A stretch of DNA of 35,199 nucleotides, from the NCBI GenBank assembly GCA_946185585.1, contig CAMHJP010000006.1, forward strand, positions 1 to 35,199, given 5' to 3'. Positions within the stretch are counted from its first letter, which is position 1. Each line of letters begins with the position of its first letter. Source of the DNA: an uncultured Caryophanales bacterium. Its GTDB lineage: Bacteria; Bacillota_I; Bacilli_A; RFN20; CAG-826. The notes below the pieces were generated by a model. The model searched no databases. It had not been told where the DNA came from and saw only the letters and a list, made by a program, of their open reading frames with translations. A program made the position numbers and the translations under genes. Of the stretch, positions 9,267 to 17,600 are shown one piece after another.

Positions 9267-9297
9267 ATAATCGGTTCATGACCGATTATTTGTTTTT
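9267..9297. terminator. Bidirectional terminator between convergent genes
   Basis: AATAATCGGT-tcatg-ACCGATTATT with flanking A/T runs; overlaps the stop of the minus-strand CDS. Confidence 0.8.
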
Positions 9298-9825
9298 TAA
9301 GTAGGAATAAGTTTCTTTTTGTTTGTTATATGGTTGTTTCGCTTCTTTAATTAAAGAAGTAATTGAGACATATAATGTTCCGATTGTACCTAAGGCAAGT
9401 AAACTTGCGGAGAGGTATGGAACCCATAAACCAACTGATGTTTCAGTATAGCGGGTATAAAGCTTATCAACCCAACCTTTCACACAGAAGAGCATGATGG
9501 TGGATGTGAGCATTAATAGACCAGCTAAGAGCAGAAGTGCGCTTGATTTCTTGTAGAATACGTAACAAACGACTGCAGCAACAAGAAGAACAAGGAAGGC
9601 AATTCCAGCTCCAGAAACAAGAGCAGCACCATCGACGGCGTGAGCTTGTAAGTTACGAGCTTCTTGTGATCCACCAAAGATGAATTCGAATCCGCCCATC
9701 GCTCCTTTGGTTACTGAACCAGTTGGAATAAGTGAAGCGAATTGTTCTGGAATAGCGAAGAGCACAAGAGATAGCGCAATCGCTACGAATGAAACAATGA
9801 CAACTAATCTAGTTTTATCTTTCAT
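9286..9825 (-). CDS. Hypothetical membrane protein with about four predicted TM segments
   Basis: Hydrophobic segments VVIVSFVAIALSLVLFAI, VSGAGIAFLVLLVAAVVCYVFY, ALLLLAGLLMLTSTIMLF, WVPYLSASLLALGTIGTLYV; SD aaggagg. Confidence 0.8.
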   Translation of the reverse strand: MKDKTRLVVIVSFVAIALSLVLFAIPEQFASLIPTGSVTKGAMGGFEFIFGGSQEARNLQAHAVDGAALVSGAGIAFLVLLVAAVVCYVFYKKSSALLLLAGLLMLTSTIMLFCVKGWVDKLYTRYTETSVGLWVPYLSASLLALGTIGTLYVSITSLIKEAKQPYNKQKETYSYLKNK

Positions 9826-9864
9826 TTCTTTCCTCCTTGTTTCTACTTAATTTCTTAATAGAAG

Positions 9865-9939
9865 TGGTTGGGGCGGCTGGGATCGAACCAGCGAATGGCG
9901 AGTTCAGAGCCCGCTGCCTTACCGCTTGGCTACGCCCCA
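9865..9939 (-). tRNA. tRNA-Gln(CTG)
   Basis: Reverse complement TGGGGCGTAGCCAAGCGG...GCGGG CTCTGAA CTCGC...CGCCCCACCA; U1:A72, CCA encoded. Confidence 0.95.
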
Positions 9940-9959
9940 AAATAAAAAGTGGCGTAAAT

Positions 9960-10048
9960 TGGTGCCCGGGACCGGACTTGAACCGGTATGGGATTTGACT
10001 CCCGAAGGATTTTAAGTCCTTTGCGTCTACCAATTTCGCCACCTGGGC
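9960..10048 (-). tRNA. tRNA-Leu(TAA)
   Basis: GCCCAGGTGGCGAAATTGGTAGACGC A AAGGA CTTAAAA TCCTT, long variable arm, ACCGG TTCAAGT CCGGT, CCCGGGC A CCA. Confidence 0.95.
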
Positions 10049-10051
10049 ATC

Positions 10052-10128
10052 TGGTCTCCCGTAGACGATTTGAACGTCCGACCCCTTGATTAAAAGTCGA
10101 GTGCTCTAGCCAGCTGAGCTAACGGGAG
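10052..10128 (-). tRNA. tRNA-Lys(TTT)
   Basis: CTCCCGTTAGCTCAGCTGGCTAGAGCA CTCGA CTTTTAA TCAAG ... ACGGGAG A CCA. Confidence 0.95.
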
Positions 10129-10207
10129 ATGTTTGCGATTTATAAAAATCGCTTGATTATTATTACACACGTAAATAGTTATTGCTACTACTTTTTTATT
10201 TTTAATT

Positions 10208-10230
10208 AAAAAAACACCTCTAATAGGTGC
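10208..10230 (-). terminator. Intrinsic terminator inside the tRNA cluster (minus strand)
   Basis: Minus strand gCACCTattagAGGTGTTTTTTT, after tRNA-Gln(TTG). Confidence 0.75.
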
Positions 10231-10244
10231 TTAATGTTCCGATT

Positions 10245-10320
10245 TGGTTGGGGTGGCTGGGATCGAACCAGCGAAATGATAGAGTCAAAGTCTATTGCCT
10301 TACCACTTGGCTACACCCCA
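10245..10320 (-). tRNA. tRNA-Gln(TTG)
   Basis: TGGGGTGTAGCCAAGTGG...ATAGA CTTTGAC TCTAT...CACCCCACCA. Confidence 0.95.
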
Positions 10321-10325
10321 AGAAA

Positions 10326-10409
10326 TGGTGGACGAAGGTGGATTTGAACCACCGAACCCGAAGGAATTGATTTACAGTCAACCGCGTTTGGCCGCTTCGC
10401 TATTCGTCC
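10326..10409 (-). tRNA. tRNA-Tyr(GTA)
   Basis: GGACGAATAGCGAAGCGG...TTGA CTGTAAA TCAA...TTCGTCCACCA with long variable arm. Confidence 0.95.
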
Positions 10410-10435
10410 AGTTCTATTGGGATTTGACGTCTTAG

Positions 10436-10511
10436 TGGTGGATGTTAAGGGGCTCGAACCCCTGACCCCCGCCGTGTAAAGGCGATGCTCTCCCAACTGA
10501 GCTAAACATCC
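10436..10511 (-). tRNA. tRNA-Val(TAC)
   Basis: GGATGTTTAGCTCAGTTGGGAGAGCA TCGCC TTTACAC GGCGG ... AACATCCACCA. Confidence 0.95.
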
Positions 10512-10538
10512 AGTACACTTCGTAAGACGTGCTCAAAT

Positions 10539-10567
10539 AATATATCAAAACGATATATTGGTGTCAA
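10539..10567 (-). promoter_or_regulatory. Strong sigma-A-like promoter for the tRNA cluster
   Basis: Minus strand TTGACA-N17-TATATT ending about 28 nt upstream of tRNA-Val; the spacer/-10 contains AATATATC-N5-GATATATT. Confidence 0.8.
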
Positions 10568-10572
10568 TTGAA

Positions 10573-11853
10573 TTAATAGCCTTTTTTGCCAAGGAGATGG
10601 AACATGTTTTTCTTATAGATTTCCACCCCTGGTTGATTGAATGGGTTTACTTTTAGTAAATATGCTGACATGGCACATGCTTTCATAAAGAAATAGAACA
10701 TGTATCCGAGTGTGTATTCATCAAGTTTTTCGACTTCTAAAACAACGTTTGGAACTTGACCAGATTTTTCATGGGCTTCAAGAGTTCCTTTGAATGCTTG
10801 TTCGTTGACATAGTTTAGATTTTTACCAGCGAGATAATTTAAACCGTCAAGGTCTAATTTATCTGATGGAATTTCAACATCATGATTAGCTTTTTCAAAA
10901 TGGACAATCGTTTCAAATAAGCATTTTGATCCATCTTGAATGAATTGACCTAAGGAGTGGAGGTCAGTTGAGAAGGTCGCTGATGTTGGGAATAAACCCT
11001 TTCCATCCTTACCTTCACTCTCTCCATAAAGTTGTTTGAACCATTCACCTAATTGAACAAGTTTTGGTTCATATGTCACAAACAATTCAACCGACTTTTG
11101 CTGGCGTTTTTGATCAAAACGAATCACCGCATATTTGTAGGCCTCATTGTCAAATAATGAAGGATTTGCGGTATCTTTTTGAGCTTGGAGGGCTCCTAAC
11201 ATAAGTTGATCAATATTTAATCCAGCACAAGCGATTGGGAATAAACCAACAGCGGTGAAAACAGAATATCTTCCGCCAATATCACCTGGTAAAACAAATG
11301 TTGGATAACCTTCATTTGTGGCAAGTGTTTTAAGAGCACCTCTCTCTTTGTCTGTTGTTGCAAAGATGGCTTTTCTTGCTCCTTCAACACCAAGTTTCTT
11401 TTCTAACAAACTTCTAAGTAATCTAAAGGCAATTGAAGTTTCGGTGGTGGTGCCACTCTTAGAAATGACATTAACCGCAAACTTCTTATCTTTGATGTAA
11501 TCTAAAACTTCATAGGTGTAATCACTAGAGAATGTTTGGCCAAGGAAAATGATTTCGAGTTTATCTTGGCTATGTAATCCTCGTAACGCTTCAATTGCGG
11601 CACGCGCTCCTAAATAGGAACCTCCGATTCCACATACGACTAAAACTTCGAAATTATCGCGAACATATTTGGCATATTTCTTGATTGCTTCGAACTCGAC
11701 GCGATCATACATTGTTGGATAATTTAACCAACCAAGGAAGTCGTTTCCTGGACCACTTTTTTCGTGGATCATCTCGTGAATTTCTTTCACGGTTTTCTCA
11801 TACTTTTTGTAGTCGACACCTTTAATAAGGTGTTTATCATTTACTTTAATCAT
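10573..11853 (-). CDS. pgi: Glucose-6-phosphate isomerase
   Basis: VVCGIGGSYLGARAAIEAL, VISKSGTTTETSIAFR, GGRYSVFTAVGLFPIA; start MIKVNDKH with upstream SD AGGAGG and ATGA overlap with S1 CDS. Confidence 0.96.
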   Translation of the reverse strand: MIKVNDKHLIKGVDYKKYEKTVKEIHEMIHEKSGPGNDFLGWLNYPTMYDRVEFEAIKKYAKYVRDNFEVLVVCGIGGSYLGARAAIEALRGLHSQDKLEIIFLGQTFSSDYTYEVLDYIKDKKFAVNVISKSGTTTETSIAFRLLRSLLEKKLGVEGARKAIFATTDKERGALKTLATNEGYPTFVLPGDIGGRYSVFTAVGLFPIACAGLNIDQLMLGALQAQKDTANPSLFDNEAYKYAVIRFDQKRQQKSVELFVTYEPKLVQLGEWFKQLYGESEGKDGKGLFPTSATFSTDLHSLGQFIQDGSKCLFETIVHFEKANHDVEIPSDKLDLDGLNYLAGKNLNYVNEQAFKGTLEAHEKSGQVPNVVLEVEKLDEYTLGYMFYFFMKACAMSAYLLKVNPFNQPGVEIYKKNMFHLLGKKGY

Positions 11854-12215
11854 TTCTTCATTTCCTCCTGGGCTAATTTTATCCATTCTGGTAGCTTTTC
11901 TTTTAACGCAGTAAAGTCGATATATTTTTCATCAATTGGATTACGTTTCACTTGTGAGTTTCGATAGAGTTCCTTTTCTTCATCAGTAATCTTGCTCATC
12001 GAGACTTTCAAAAAACCGTCTTCCTCAATATCAATCACTTTAACTTGGTAAGTTTTGCCAATCTTGAGATAACGATTGATATTGCGGATAAAAGTATTCG
12101 CAATCTCTGAAATATGAAGTAAACCTAAAGATTCATCTTCAAAAATCATAATCGCCCCAAATGGACGAATATTGATAATGGTTCCTTCAATAATATCGTT
12201 TACTTTGTAATTCAT
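11850..12215 (-). CDS. S1-domain RNA-binding protein
   Basis: NDIIEGTIINIRPFGAIMIFEDESLGLLHISEIA...GKTYQVKVIDIEEDGFLKVSMSK. Confidence 0.88.
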   Translation of the reverse strand: MNYKVNDIIEGTIINIRPFGAIMIFEDESLGLLHISEIANTFIRNINRYLKIGKTYQVKVIDIEEDGFLKVSMSKITDEEKELYRNSQVKRNPIDEKYIDFTALKEKLPEWIKLAQEEMKK

Positions 12216-12868
12216 TGTTGTTTTAGATACGCCTCAATTAGCGCAATATCGTCTTTAGTTGTGACCTTTAAGGTTTGTTTATCACCTTGGATAAATCCAA
12301 TCTCTCCAAATGGGCGATACATGCTTGCTTCATCAAGTGCTTTTGGATCGAAGTGATCTTTAAAAACCTTTTTAATTACTTCGATTCGGAAGGCTTGTGG
12401 AGTTTGAATTCTAAACAAATCATGTCGATCAACATAGTTATTCTTACTCAATGAGTAAGTAGCATCTTCTTGTAGAAGAAATGGAACAACACATTTGCTC
12501 TTATCTAACTCTTCAATAATGCGAGTAATTAATCCTTCCCTGACTAGTGGGCGAGCTCCATCATGAATGAGAACTTTACCTTTTTCAAAGGAGATCGCGT
12601 CTAATCCGTTTCGAACAGATTCAGCACGAGTTTCTCCTCCATAAACCATCTTGCTAACTTTGTTAAATCCAAAGTCTTTAATGATTTGTTTTAGTTCTTC
12701 TTCATCTTCTTGTCTAACAACAAGAACAATTTCATCAACAAGTGGATGAGAATTAAATGCCGAGATTGTATAGGAAACCAAAGGTTTACCTTCAACAGGA
12801 AAGAACTGTTTGGCTTGACCAAAACGAGTCGAATTTCCCGCTAAAACAATCACAACGGAAGTGTTCAT
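12212..12868 (-). CDS. ispD: 2-C-methyl-D-erythritol 4-phosphate cytidylyltransferase
   Basis: VVIVLAGNSTRFGQAKQFFPVEGKPLVSYT, VLIHDGARPLV, TPQAFR. Confidence 0.93.
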   Translation of the reverse strand: MNTSVVIVLAGNSTRFGQAKQFFPVEGKPLVSYTISAFNSHPLVDEIVLVVRQEDEEELKQIIKDFGFNKVSKMVYGGETRAESVRNGLDAISFEKGKVLIHDGARPLVREGLITRIIEELDKSKCVVPFLLQEDATYSLSKNNYVDRHDLFRIQTPQAFRIEVIKKVFKDHFDPKALDEASMYRPFGEIGFIQGDKQTLKVTTKDDIALIEAYLKQQ

Positions 12869-13716
12869 TATTTTGTTCCGACTTCTTTCTTAAAGATCTT
12901 TTCTTCTTGGTCTCTTAAGACCGCATTTGTTGCGACGTTATCAATAACCGCTTTAACGATGGTGTCGAGGTGTGATCCATCGGTGTAGTCAGCTAAACAG
13001 GCATAGTTAACACGTCCGCCTCTTAGAAGAGTACGAATGGTATCCTTATTGCCTTTGGCAAAGATAGCGATGGATTTACCTCCGTTATCTTTGACTAGTT
13101 GCATACAAGGAACATCAGTCATTCCATCACCCATGTAAATCATGTTGGAGTATGGAACACGGTGGTCAACACCTTTGGTGTTAACTTTGGCATCATCGGT
13201 GACATCAAGTGCACCTTTAGAAATACGGAAGAAATATTGGGTTTTTTGTGTATAGTTGACAGCAAGCTTTGGCCAAATTGGTTGAAGTGTTTTTTCATCA
13301 AATAAGAATTCACATCCATAAACTTCCTTGAATTGTTTGTAGATGGAGCAACCTTCGATAATCTCTTTGGTTCCGCTACTAATCAAGTAGTGTTCTACTT
13401 TAACTCCCTTACGAGCTCCATAGGAATTAATTCTATTGAACCATCTTTCAACTCCTGGGAAGTATTGAATTCCAGATCCCATTTTGTTAAGAGCTTTACG
13501 GGATAAATCAACACCTTTTTCTCTAGAGAGAGCGATCATCATATACATGTAGGAAAGGATTCTTTCGCAACCTGTTTTCTTTGAGAATTCGCCTGTGGCT
13601 CCCCAGAATTGATTTGGTGTCATTCCTAGAGCTGGAATAAAGCCATAGTTTTGCATATCAGTTGTCGACAATGTTTTATCAAAGTCGTACATAATGGCAA
13701 CGATTGGTTTCTTCAT
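12868..13716 (-). CDS. HAD-family hydrolase
   Basis: MYDFDKTLSTTDM (DxD/T motif I), LISSGTKEIIEG, MIYMGDGMTDVPCMQ (motif IV). Confidence 0.88.
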   Translation of the reverse strand: MKKPIVAIMYDFDKTLSTTDMQNYGFIPALGMTPNQFWGATGEFSKKTGCERILSYMYMMIALSREKGVDLSRKALNKMGSGIQYFPGVERWFNRINSYGARKGVKVEHYLISSGTKEIIEGCSIYKQFKEVYGCEFLFDEKTLQPIWPKLAVNYTQKTQYFFRISKGALDVTDDAKVNTKGVDHRVPYSNMIYMGDGMTDVPCMQLVKDNGGKSIAIFAKGNKDTIRTLLRGGRVNYACLADYTDGSHLDTIVKAVIDNVATNAVLRDQEEKIFKKEVGTK

Positions 13717-13869
13717 ATTTCTAACCTCATTTCAAAGCGCACATTAAAACGCCTATACATATTGTATCGCAATTGGCAAATAATGCCAATTTCTAAACAA
13801 TTCCTGAGTACGTGTGAATCATTAAAATATTTGAGTTTTGCACTAAAATCACCAGCAATTCCTGGATAA

Positions 13870-13905
13870 AAGGCAAAAATAAAACAGCCCTTTTCGAGCT
13901 GTTAT
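13870..13905 (-). terminator. Terminator after tRNA-Leu(GAG) (minus strand)
   Basis: Minus strand AACAGC-tcgaaaagg-GCTGTTttatttttg. Confidence 0.75.
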
Positions 13906-13909
13906 TTTT

Positions 13910-13994
13910 TGGTGCAGTGAATGAGAATCGAACTCACACAGGTCACCCTATACGCCCCTCAAACGTACGCGTCTACCAGTTCCGCCATCACTGC
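13910..13994 (-). tRNA. tRNA-Leu(GAG)
   Basis: GCAGTGATGGCGGAACTGGTAGACGC G TACGT TTGAGGG GCGTA, long variable arm, TCACTGC A CCA. Confidence 0.94.
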
Positions 13995-14043
13995 AGCGAT
14001 AAATAATATATACTCAAATCTTGTTATTAACAAGTAGAAATAT

Positions 14044-15474
14044 CTAAATGTTGAAGACAATTGCCGCAAATCCAAAGTAGATCAAAAGTGAAGTCACATC
14101 GACAATTGTTGTTAATAGTGGTTGAGAGACAATTGCTGGATCTTTTTTAATTGCGGCAGCTCCCATTGGGAGAAGAACAGCAACCATTTTGGAAATAAAG
14201 ACACCAATCGAAAGTGTCAATGCAACCAATCCAGAAACCTTAATTACGGATAAGAAGTAATCGGCTGTCCAGCAGTTACCTTGCCAGATTGTTCCATTGG
14301 CAGCGGAGTTAGAAACGATACCAGTGTATTGTTCAATCGTGAACCAAACACATGCGAAAACACCAACACAAATGGCAATAATCGCTGCAGAAATCGCTTC
14401 TTTTCGAATAATCTTCCAGAATGCTTTTGGAGTAAATTCTTGTAATGCAAGACCACGAATCATTAAGGCGATTGTTTGTCCGCCAGCATTACCGCCAGTA
14501 TCCATTAATACTGGAATAAAGGCCGCAAGAATTGGAACTAATGTGATTCTTTCTTCAAAGATGGAAAGAACCATTGAGGAGAATGTTCCTAAAATAAGAA
14601 GAACAACAATCCATGGAACACATTTCTTCGCCATTTTTAATGGAGAAGTCTCTAAATATGAATCTTCCAAAGGAGTCACTAATTGCATTTTGGAGATATC
14701 TTCTGTGGTTTCTTTTTCGATAACGTCAACGATATCGTCGATGGTGATAACACCAATTAGACGTCCATCGTTATTTAAAACGGCGATGGCGTTTAAGTCA
14801 TAACGTTTCACTAAGTTGGCAACGTTTTCTTCATCATCATTTACTTGAACAGTGACAAAGTCACGATTCATGATGTTTTCTAATTTTTCATCACCTTTCG
14901 CAAAGATCAAATCATCTAAGTCAAGTGTACCAACTAAGTTACGTTGACGATCCATAATAAAGATGGTGTAAATGGTTTCTTTGTTTTGACCAGTTTTACG
15001 AATGTTGGCGATTGCTTCATCCGCTGTCATATCGCTTAACAAAGCGACAAACTCGGTGGTCATAATTGAACCAGCGCTATCTTCTTTATAATTTAATAGA
15101 CGGTTAATGGTTGCACGTCTTTCTTTAGGAACGTTCTTTAAAACACGTGTAACCACGTTGGCTGGTAATTCCTCGAGGTCATCGACTAAGTCATCGGTGA
15201 ACTGCGATTCAAGAATCTCGGCTAATTGATCGTTTGATAATGAAGAAATAATTTCTTCTTTAACTTCACTAGGAAGTTCAGTAAAGAATTCCGCTGTATA
15301 TTCGGATTTAACCGTCTTTAAAATAAAGATGATTTTCTTTGGATCTTCTAGTTCAGCACAAGCATCAGCAATATCGATACTTGGAACAACTTCAAAAATA
15401 TGACGAATTTCAGTAACTTTTTTCTCGTCAATTAATTTCTCAATTTGTTCTGTTGAAATCAAACGATTTTCCAT
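14044..15474 (-). CDS. mgtE: MgtE-family magnesium transporter
   Basis: N-terminal MgtE_N, tandem CBS region (IMNRDFVTVQVNDDEENVANLVKRYDLNAIAVLNNDGRLIGVITIDD), C-terminal TM domain with PVLMDTGGNAGGQ. Confidence 0.95.
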   Translation of the reverse strand: MENRLISTEQIEKLIDEKKVTEIRHIFEVVPSIDIADACAELEDPKKIIFILKTVKSEYTAEFFTELPSEVKEEIISSLSNDQLAEILESQFTDDLVDDLEELPANVVTRVLKNVPKERRATINRLLNYKEDSAGSIMTTEFVALLSDMTADEAIANIRKTGQNKETIYTIFIMDRQRNLVGTLDLDDLIFAKGDEKLENIMNRDFVTVQVNDDEENVANLVKRYDLNAIAVLNNDGRLIGVITIDDIVDVIEKETTEDISKMQLVTPLEDSYLETSPLKMAKKCVPWIVVLLILGTFSSMVLSIFEERITLVPILAAFIPVLMDTGGNAGGQTIALMIRGLALQEFTPKAFWKIIRKEAISAAIIAICVGVFACVWFTIEQYTGIVSNSAANGTIWQGNCWTADYFLSVIKVSGLVALTLSIGVFISKMVAVLLPMGAAAIKKDPAIVSQPLLTTIVDVTSLLIYFGFAAIVFNI

Positions 15475-15568
15475 TTTCTTTTCCTAACGCAACTAGTTTA
15501 CATTCTTTATAAAAAGAAAGCAAAATAAATTATGTTGTGCTATGATACTAACCGAGAAGGAAAAGAAA

Positions 15569-16141
15569 ATGAAGAAAATTTTAGTTGAAACAAGTGCTCG
15601 TCACATTCATGTGACACAAGAAACATTAGAAATCCTTTGTGGTAAAGGAGCAAAACTTGAAGTTAAAGCAATGCTTTCTCAACCAGGACAATTCGTCTCG
15701 ACAACTCGTTTAGATTTAGTCGGACCAAAAAGAACCATCTCTGGAGTTTCCATTCTTGGTCCAGTTCGTAAGGAAAACCAAGTTGAAGTCTCTTTAACTG
15801 ATGCTCGTACACTCGGAGTTAGTGCTCCAGTTAGAGAAAGCGGAGACATCAAAGGATCTGCTCCAATCAAAGTTGTTGGCCCATGTGGTGAAGTTGAATT
15901 AACTGAAGGCTTAATTGCTGCTAAACGTCACATCCACATGACTCCAGCTGATGCTGAAGAATTCGGAGTTAAAAACGGAGAAATCGTCAAGGTTTCTACT
16001 GGTAAGGAAGGACGTAAAGTCATCTTTGATGACGTCGTCATTCGTGTCCGTGATGATTTCAAACTCGCGATGCACATCGATACTGACGAAAGTAACGCTG
16101 GTATGTGCAGTGGCGAAGTTTATGGAGAAATCATCAAATAA
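15569..16141 (+). CDS. pduL: PduL-type phosphate acyltransferase (phosphotransacetylase)
   Basis: ETSARHIHVTQETLEILCG and AKRHIHMTPADAEEFGVKNGE duplicated His motifs; start with SD aaggaaa. Confidence 0.88.
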   Translation: MKKILVETSARHIHVTQETLEILCGKGAKLEVKAMLSQPGQFVSTTRLDLVGPKRTISGVSILGPVRKENQVEVSLTDARTLGVSAPVRESGDIKGSAPIKVVGPCGEVELTEGLIAAKRHIHMTPADAEEFGVKNGEIVKVSTGKEGRKVIFDDVVIRVRDDFKLAMHIDTDESNAGMCSGEVYGEIIK

Positions 16142-16145
16142 TCCA

Positions 16146-16174
16146 TTGAAGTATAGCTCAATCTAGTATAGAAT
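16146..16174 (+). promoter_or_regulatory. Sigma-A-like promoter for riboswitch-metK transcript
   Basis: TTGAAG-N17-TAGAAT; predicted +1 close to the riboswitch P1 strand. Confidence 0.6.
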
Positions 16175-16183
16175 ACTAATCAT

Positions 16184-16282
16184 CTTATCAAGAACCGTGT
16201 AGGAAGGATGAAAGAACACGGTAGCAACTCTCTTTGTGAGTAAGTGCTCTCCTAAGCAGTGGCCCACCCACTGAACGATAAG
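16184..16282 (+). ncRNA. SAM riboswitch (SAM-I/SAM-IV clan, variant architecture) upstream of metK
   Basis: CTTATCAAGA...GATAAG (P1); ACCGTGT/ACACGGT (P2) with loop AGGAAGGATGAAAGA; GCAAC-ACTC/GAGT (P3); AAGTGCTCTCC joining segment; CAGTGG/CCACTG (P4); adjacent to metK. Confidence 0.8.
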
Positions 16283-16303
16283 AAAGGAAACACAACAACA
16301 AAT

Positions 16304-16342
16304 GTGACTTTCCATGGTGGGAAGTCACTTTTTATTTATTTT
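16304..16342 (+). terminator. Riboswitch expression-platform terminator
   Basis: GTGACTTTCC-atggt-GGGAAGTCAC followed by TTTTTATTTATTTT, upstream of the metK SD. Confidence 0.85.
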
Positions 16343-16355
16343 GGAGGTTAAAAAC

Positions 16356-17504
16356 ATGGCTTTACATAATTTATTCTCTAGTGAATCAGTCTCCGAAGGA
16401 CATCCAGACAAAGTCTCAGACCAAATTGCGGATGCGATTTTAGATGACTGTCTAGCTCATGATCCGAAATCCAGAGTTGCCTGTGAAGTTTTCTGCACAA
16501 CTGATTTCGTTTTAATCGGTGGTGAAATAACATCGAAACACCATCCTGACTATAAGAAGATAGCACGTGAGGTCATTCGCGATATCGGATACACGAAAAA
16601 AGAATATGGATTCTCAGCGGATGATGTCGAGATTGAAGTAAAAGTTCATGAACAATCTCCCGATATCGCGATGGGCGTTGATAATGGTGGAGCTGGTGAC
16701 CAAGGCATTATGTTTGGTTATGCTAGTGATGAATCAGAAGGCTACATGCCTCTTCCAATTGTTATTGCTCATAAGCTTGTTCGCGTGGCAACTAACCTTA
16801 GAAAAGAAGGCAAATTTTTACATGCTCGACCAGACATGAAATCTCAGGTTACCGTTGACTATAAAAATCGAAAACATCCAAGAATTGCGGTGATTTTGAT
16901 GTCAATTCAGCATGATCCTGATTATGACGAAAAGGCCTTCAAAACCTTCATCAAAGACGAAATTATGATCCCAGTCGCAAAGTCATTTGGGCTCAATACT
17001 GATTTCCAAGTTTTGATTAATCCAACTGGTCAATTTATTATCGGTGGACCAGCTGGAGATACCGGTGTCACTGGACGTAAAATTATTGTTGATACTTATG
17101 GCGGCGCTGGACATCACGGTGGTGGTGCTTTCTCTGGTAAAGATCCAACCAAAGTCGACCGCTCTGCAGCCTACATGGCTCGATACATTGCCAAGAACCT
17201 AGTCGCTAGTGGTGTCGCGAAACGATGTGAGATCCAGCTTGGTTATGCGATTGGCTATGATAAACCAGTTTCATTATTTGTTGATTCATTTGGCACATCT
17301 AAGTACACCCAGGAACAACTTGTTGAATTAGTACAAAAAGTCTTCCCGCTCTCACCAAAGGATATTATTAAGACTTTGTCTCTCCAACATCCTACTTTTA
17401 AATATCACGAATTAACTAACTATGGACACTTTGGTCGACCAGATCTAAATCTCCCTTGGGAAAAACTCGATAAAGTCGACGAAATTAAGGCTTTATTGAA
17501 GTAG
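16356..17504 (+). CDS. metK: S-adenosylmethionine synthetase
   Basis: SESVSEGHPDKVSDQIADAILD, GAGDQGIMFGYA, GGAGHHGGGAFSGKDPTKVDRSAAY; start MALHNLF with SD ggagg. Confidence 0.97.
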   Translation: MALHNLFSSESVSEGHPDKVSDQIADAILDDCLAHDPKSRVACEVFCTTDFVLIGGEITSKHHPDYKKIAREVIRDIGYTKKEYGFSADDVEIEVKVHEQSPDIAMGVDNGGAGDQGIMFGYASDESEGYMPLPIVIAHKLVRVATNLRKEGKFLHARPDMKSQVTVDYKNRKHPRIAVILMSIQHDPDYDEKAFKTFIKDEIMIPVAKSFGLNTDFQVLINPTGQFIIGGPAGDTGVTGRKIIVDTYGGAGHHGGGAFSGKDPTKVDRSAAYMARYIAKNLVASGVAKRCEIQLGYAIGYDKPVSLFVDSFGTSKYTQEQLVELVQKVFPLSPKDIIKTLSLQHPTFKYHELTNYGHFGRPDLNLPWEKLDKVDEIKALLK

Positions 17505-17600
17505 ACTAAAAATTGTTGTGATTGCTCTATCTAAAAATAGAGTAATCGAGTATAATAAAATTAGAAATTAGCTTAACCGCAATTTGGAAAGGAGATTATT

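Noticed and set aside
9815-10042. 75-aa minus-strand ORF across tRNA genes
   Set aside because: Lies within tRNA-Gln(CTG) and tRNA-Leu(TAA); translation artefact.
10311-10496. 61-aa minus-strand ORF across tRNA-Tyr/Val
   Set aside because: Overlaps tRNA genes; no SD.
14297-14803. 168-aa plus-strand ORF opposite mgtE
   Set aside because: Antisense of a conserved CDS; no SD and no domain.
15475-15568. Possible M-box riboswitch upstream of mgtE
   Set aside because: The mgtE-pduL intergenic region is under 100 nt with no M-box-like conserved core.
17522-17545. Hairpin TTGCTCTAT/ATAGAGTAA between metK and hpf as terminator
   Set aside because: No U-tract follows and it is immediately upstream of a TATAAT-like -10; function unclear.
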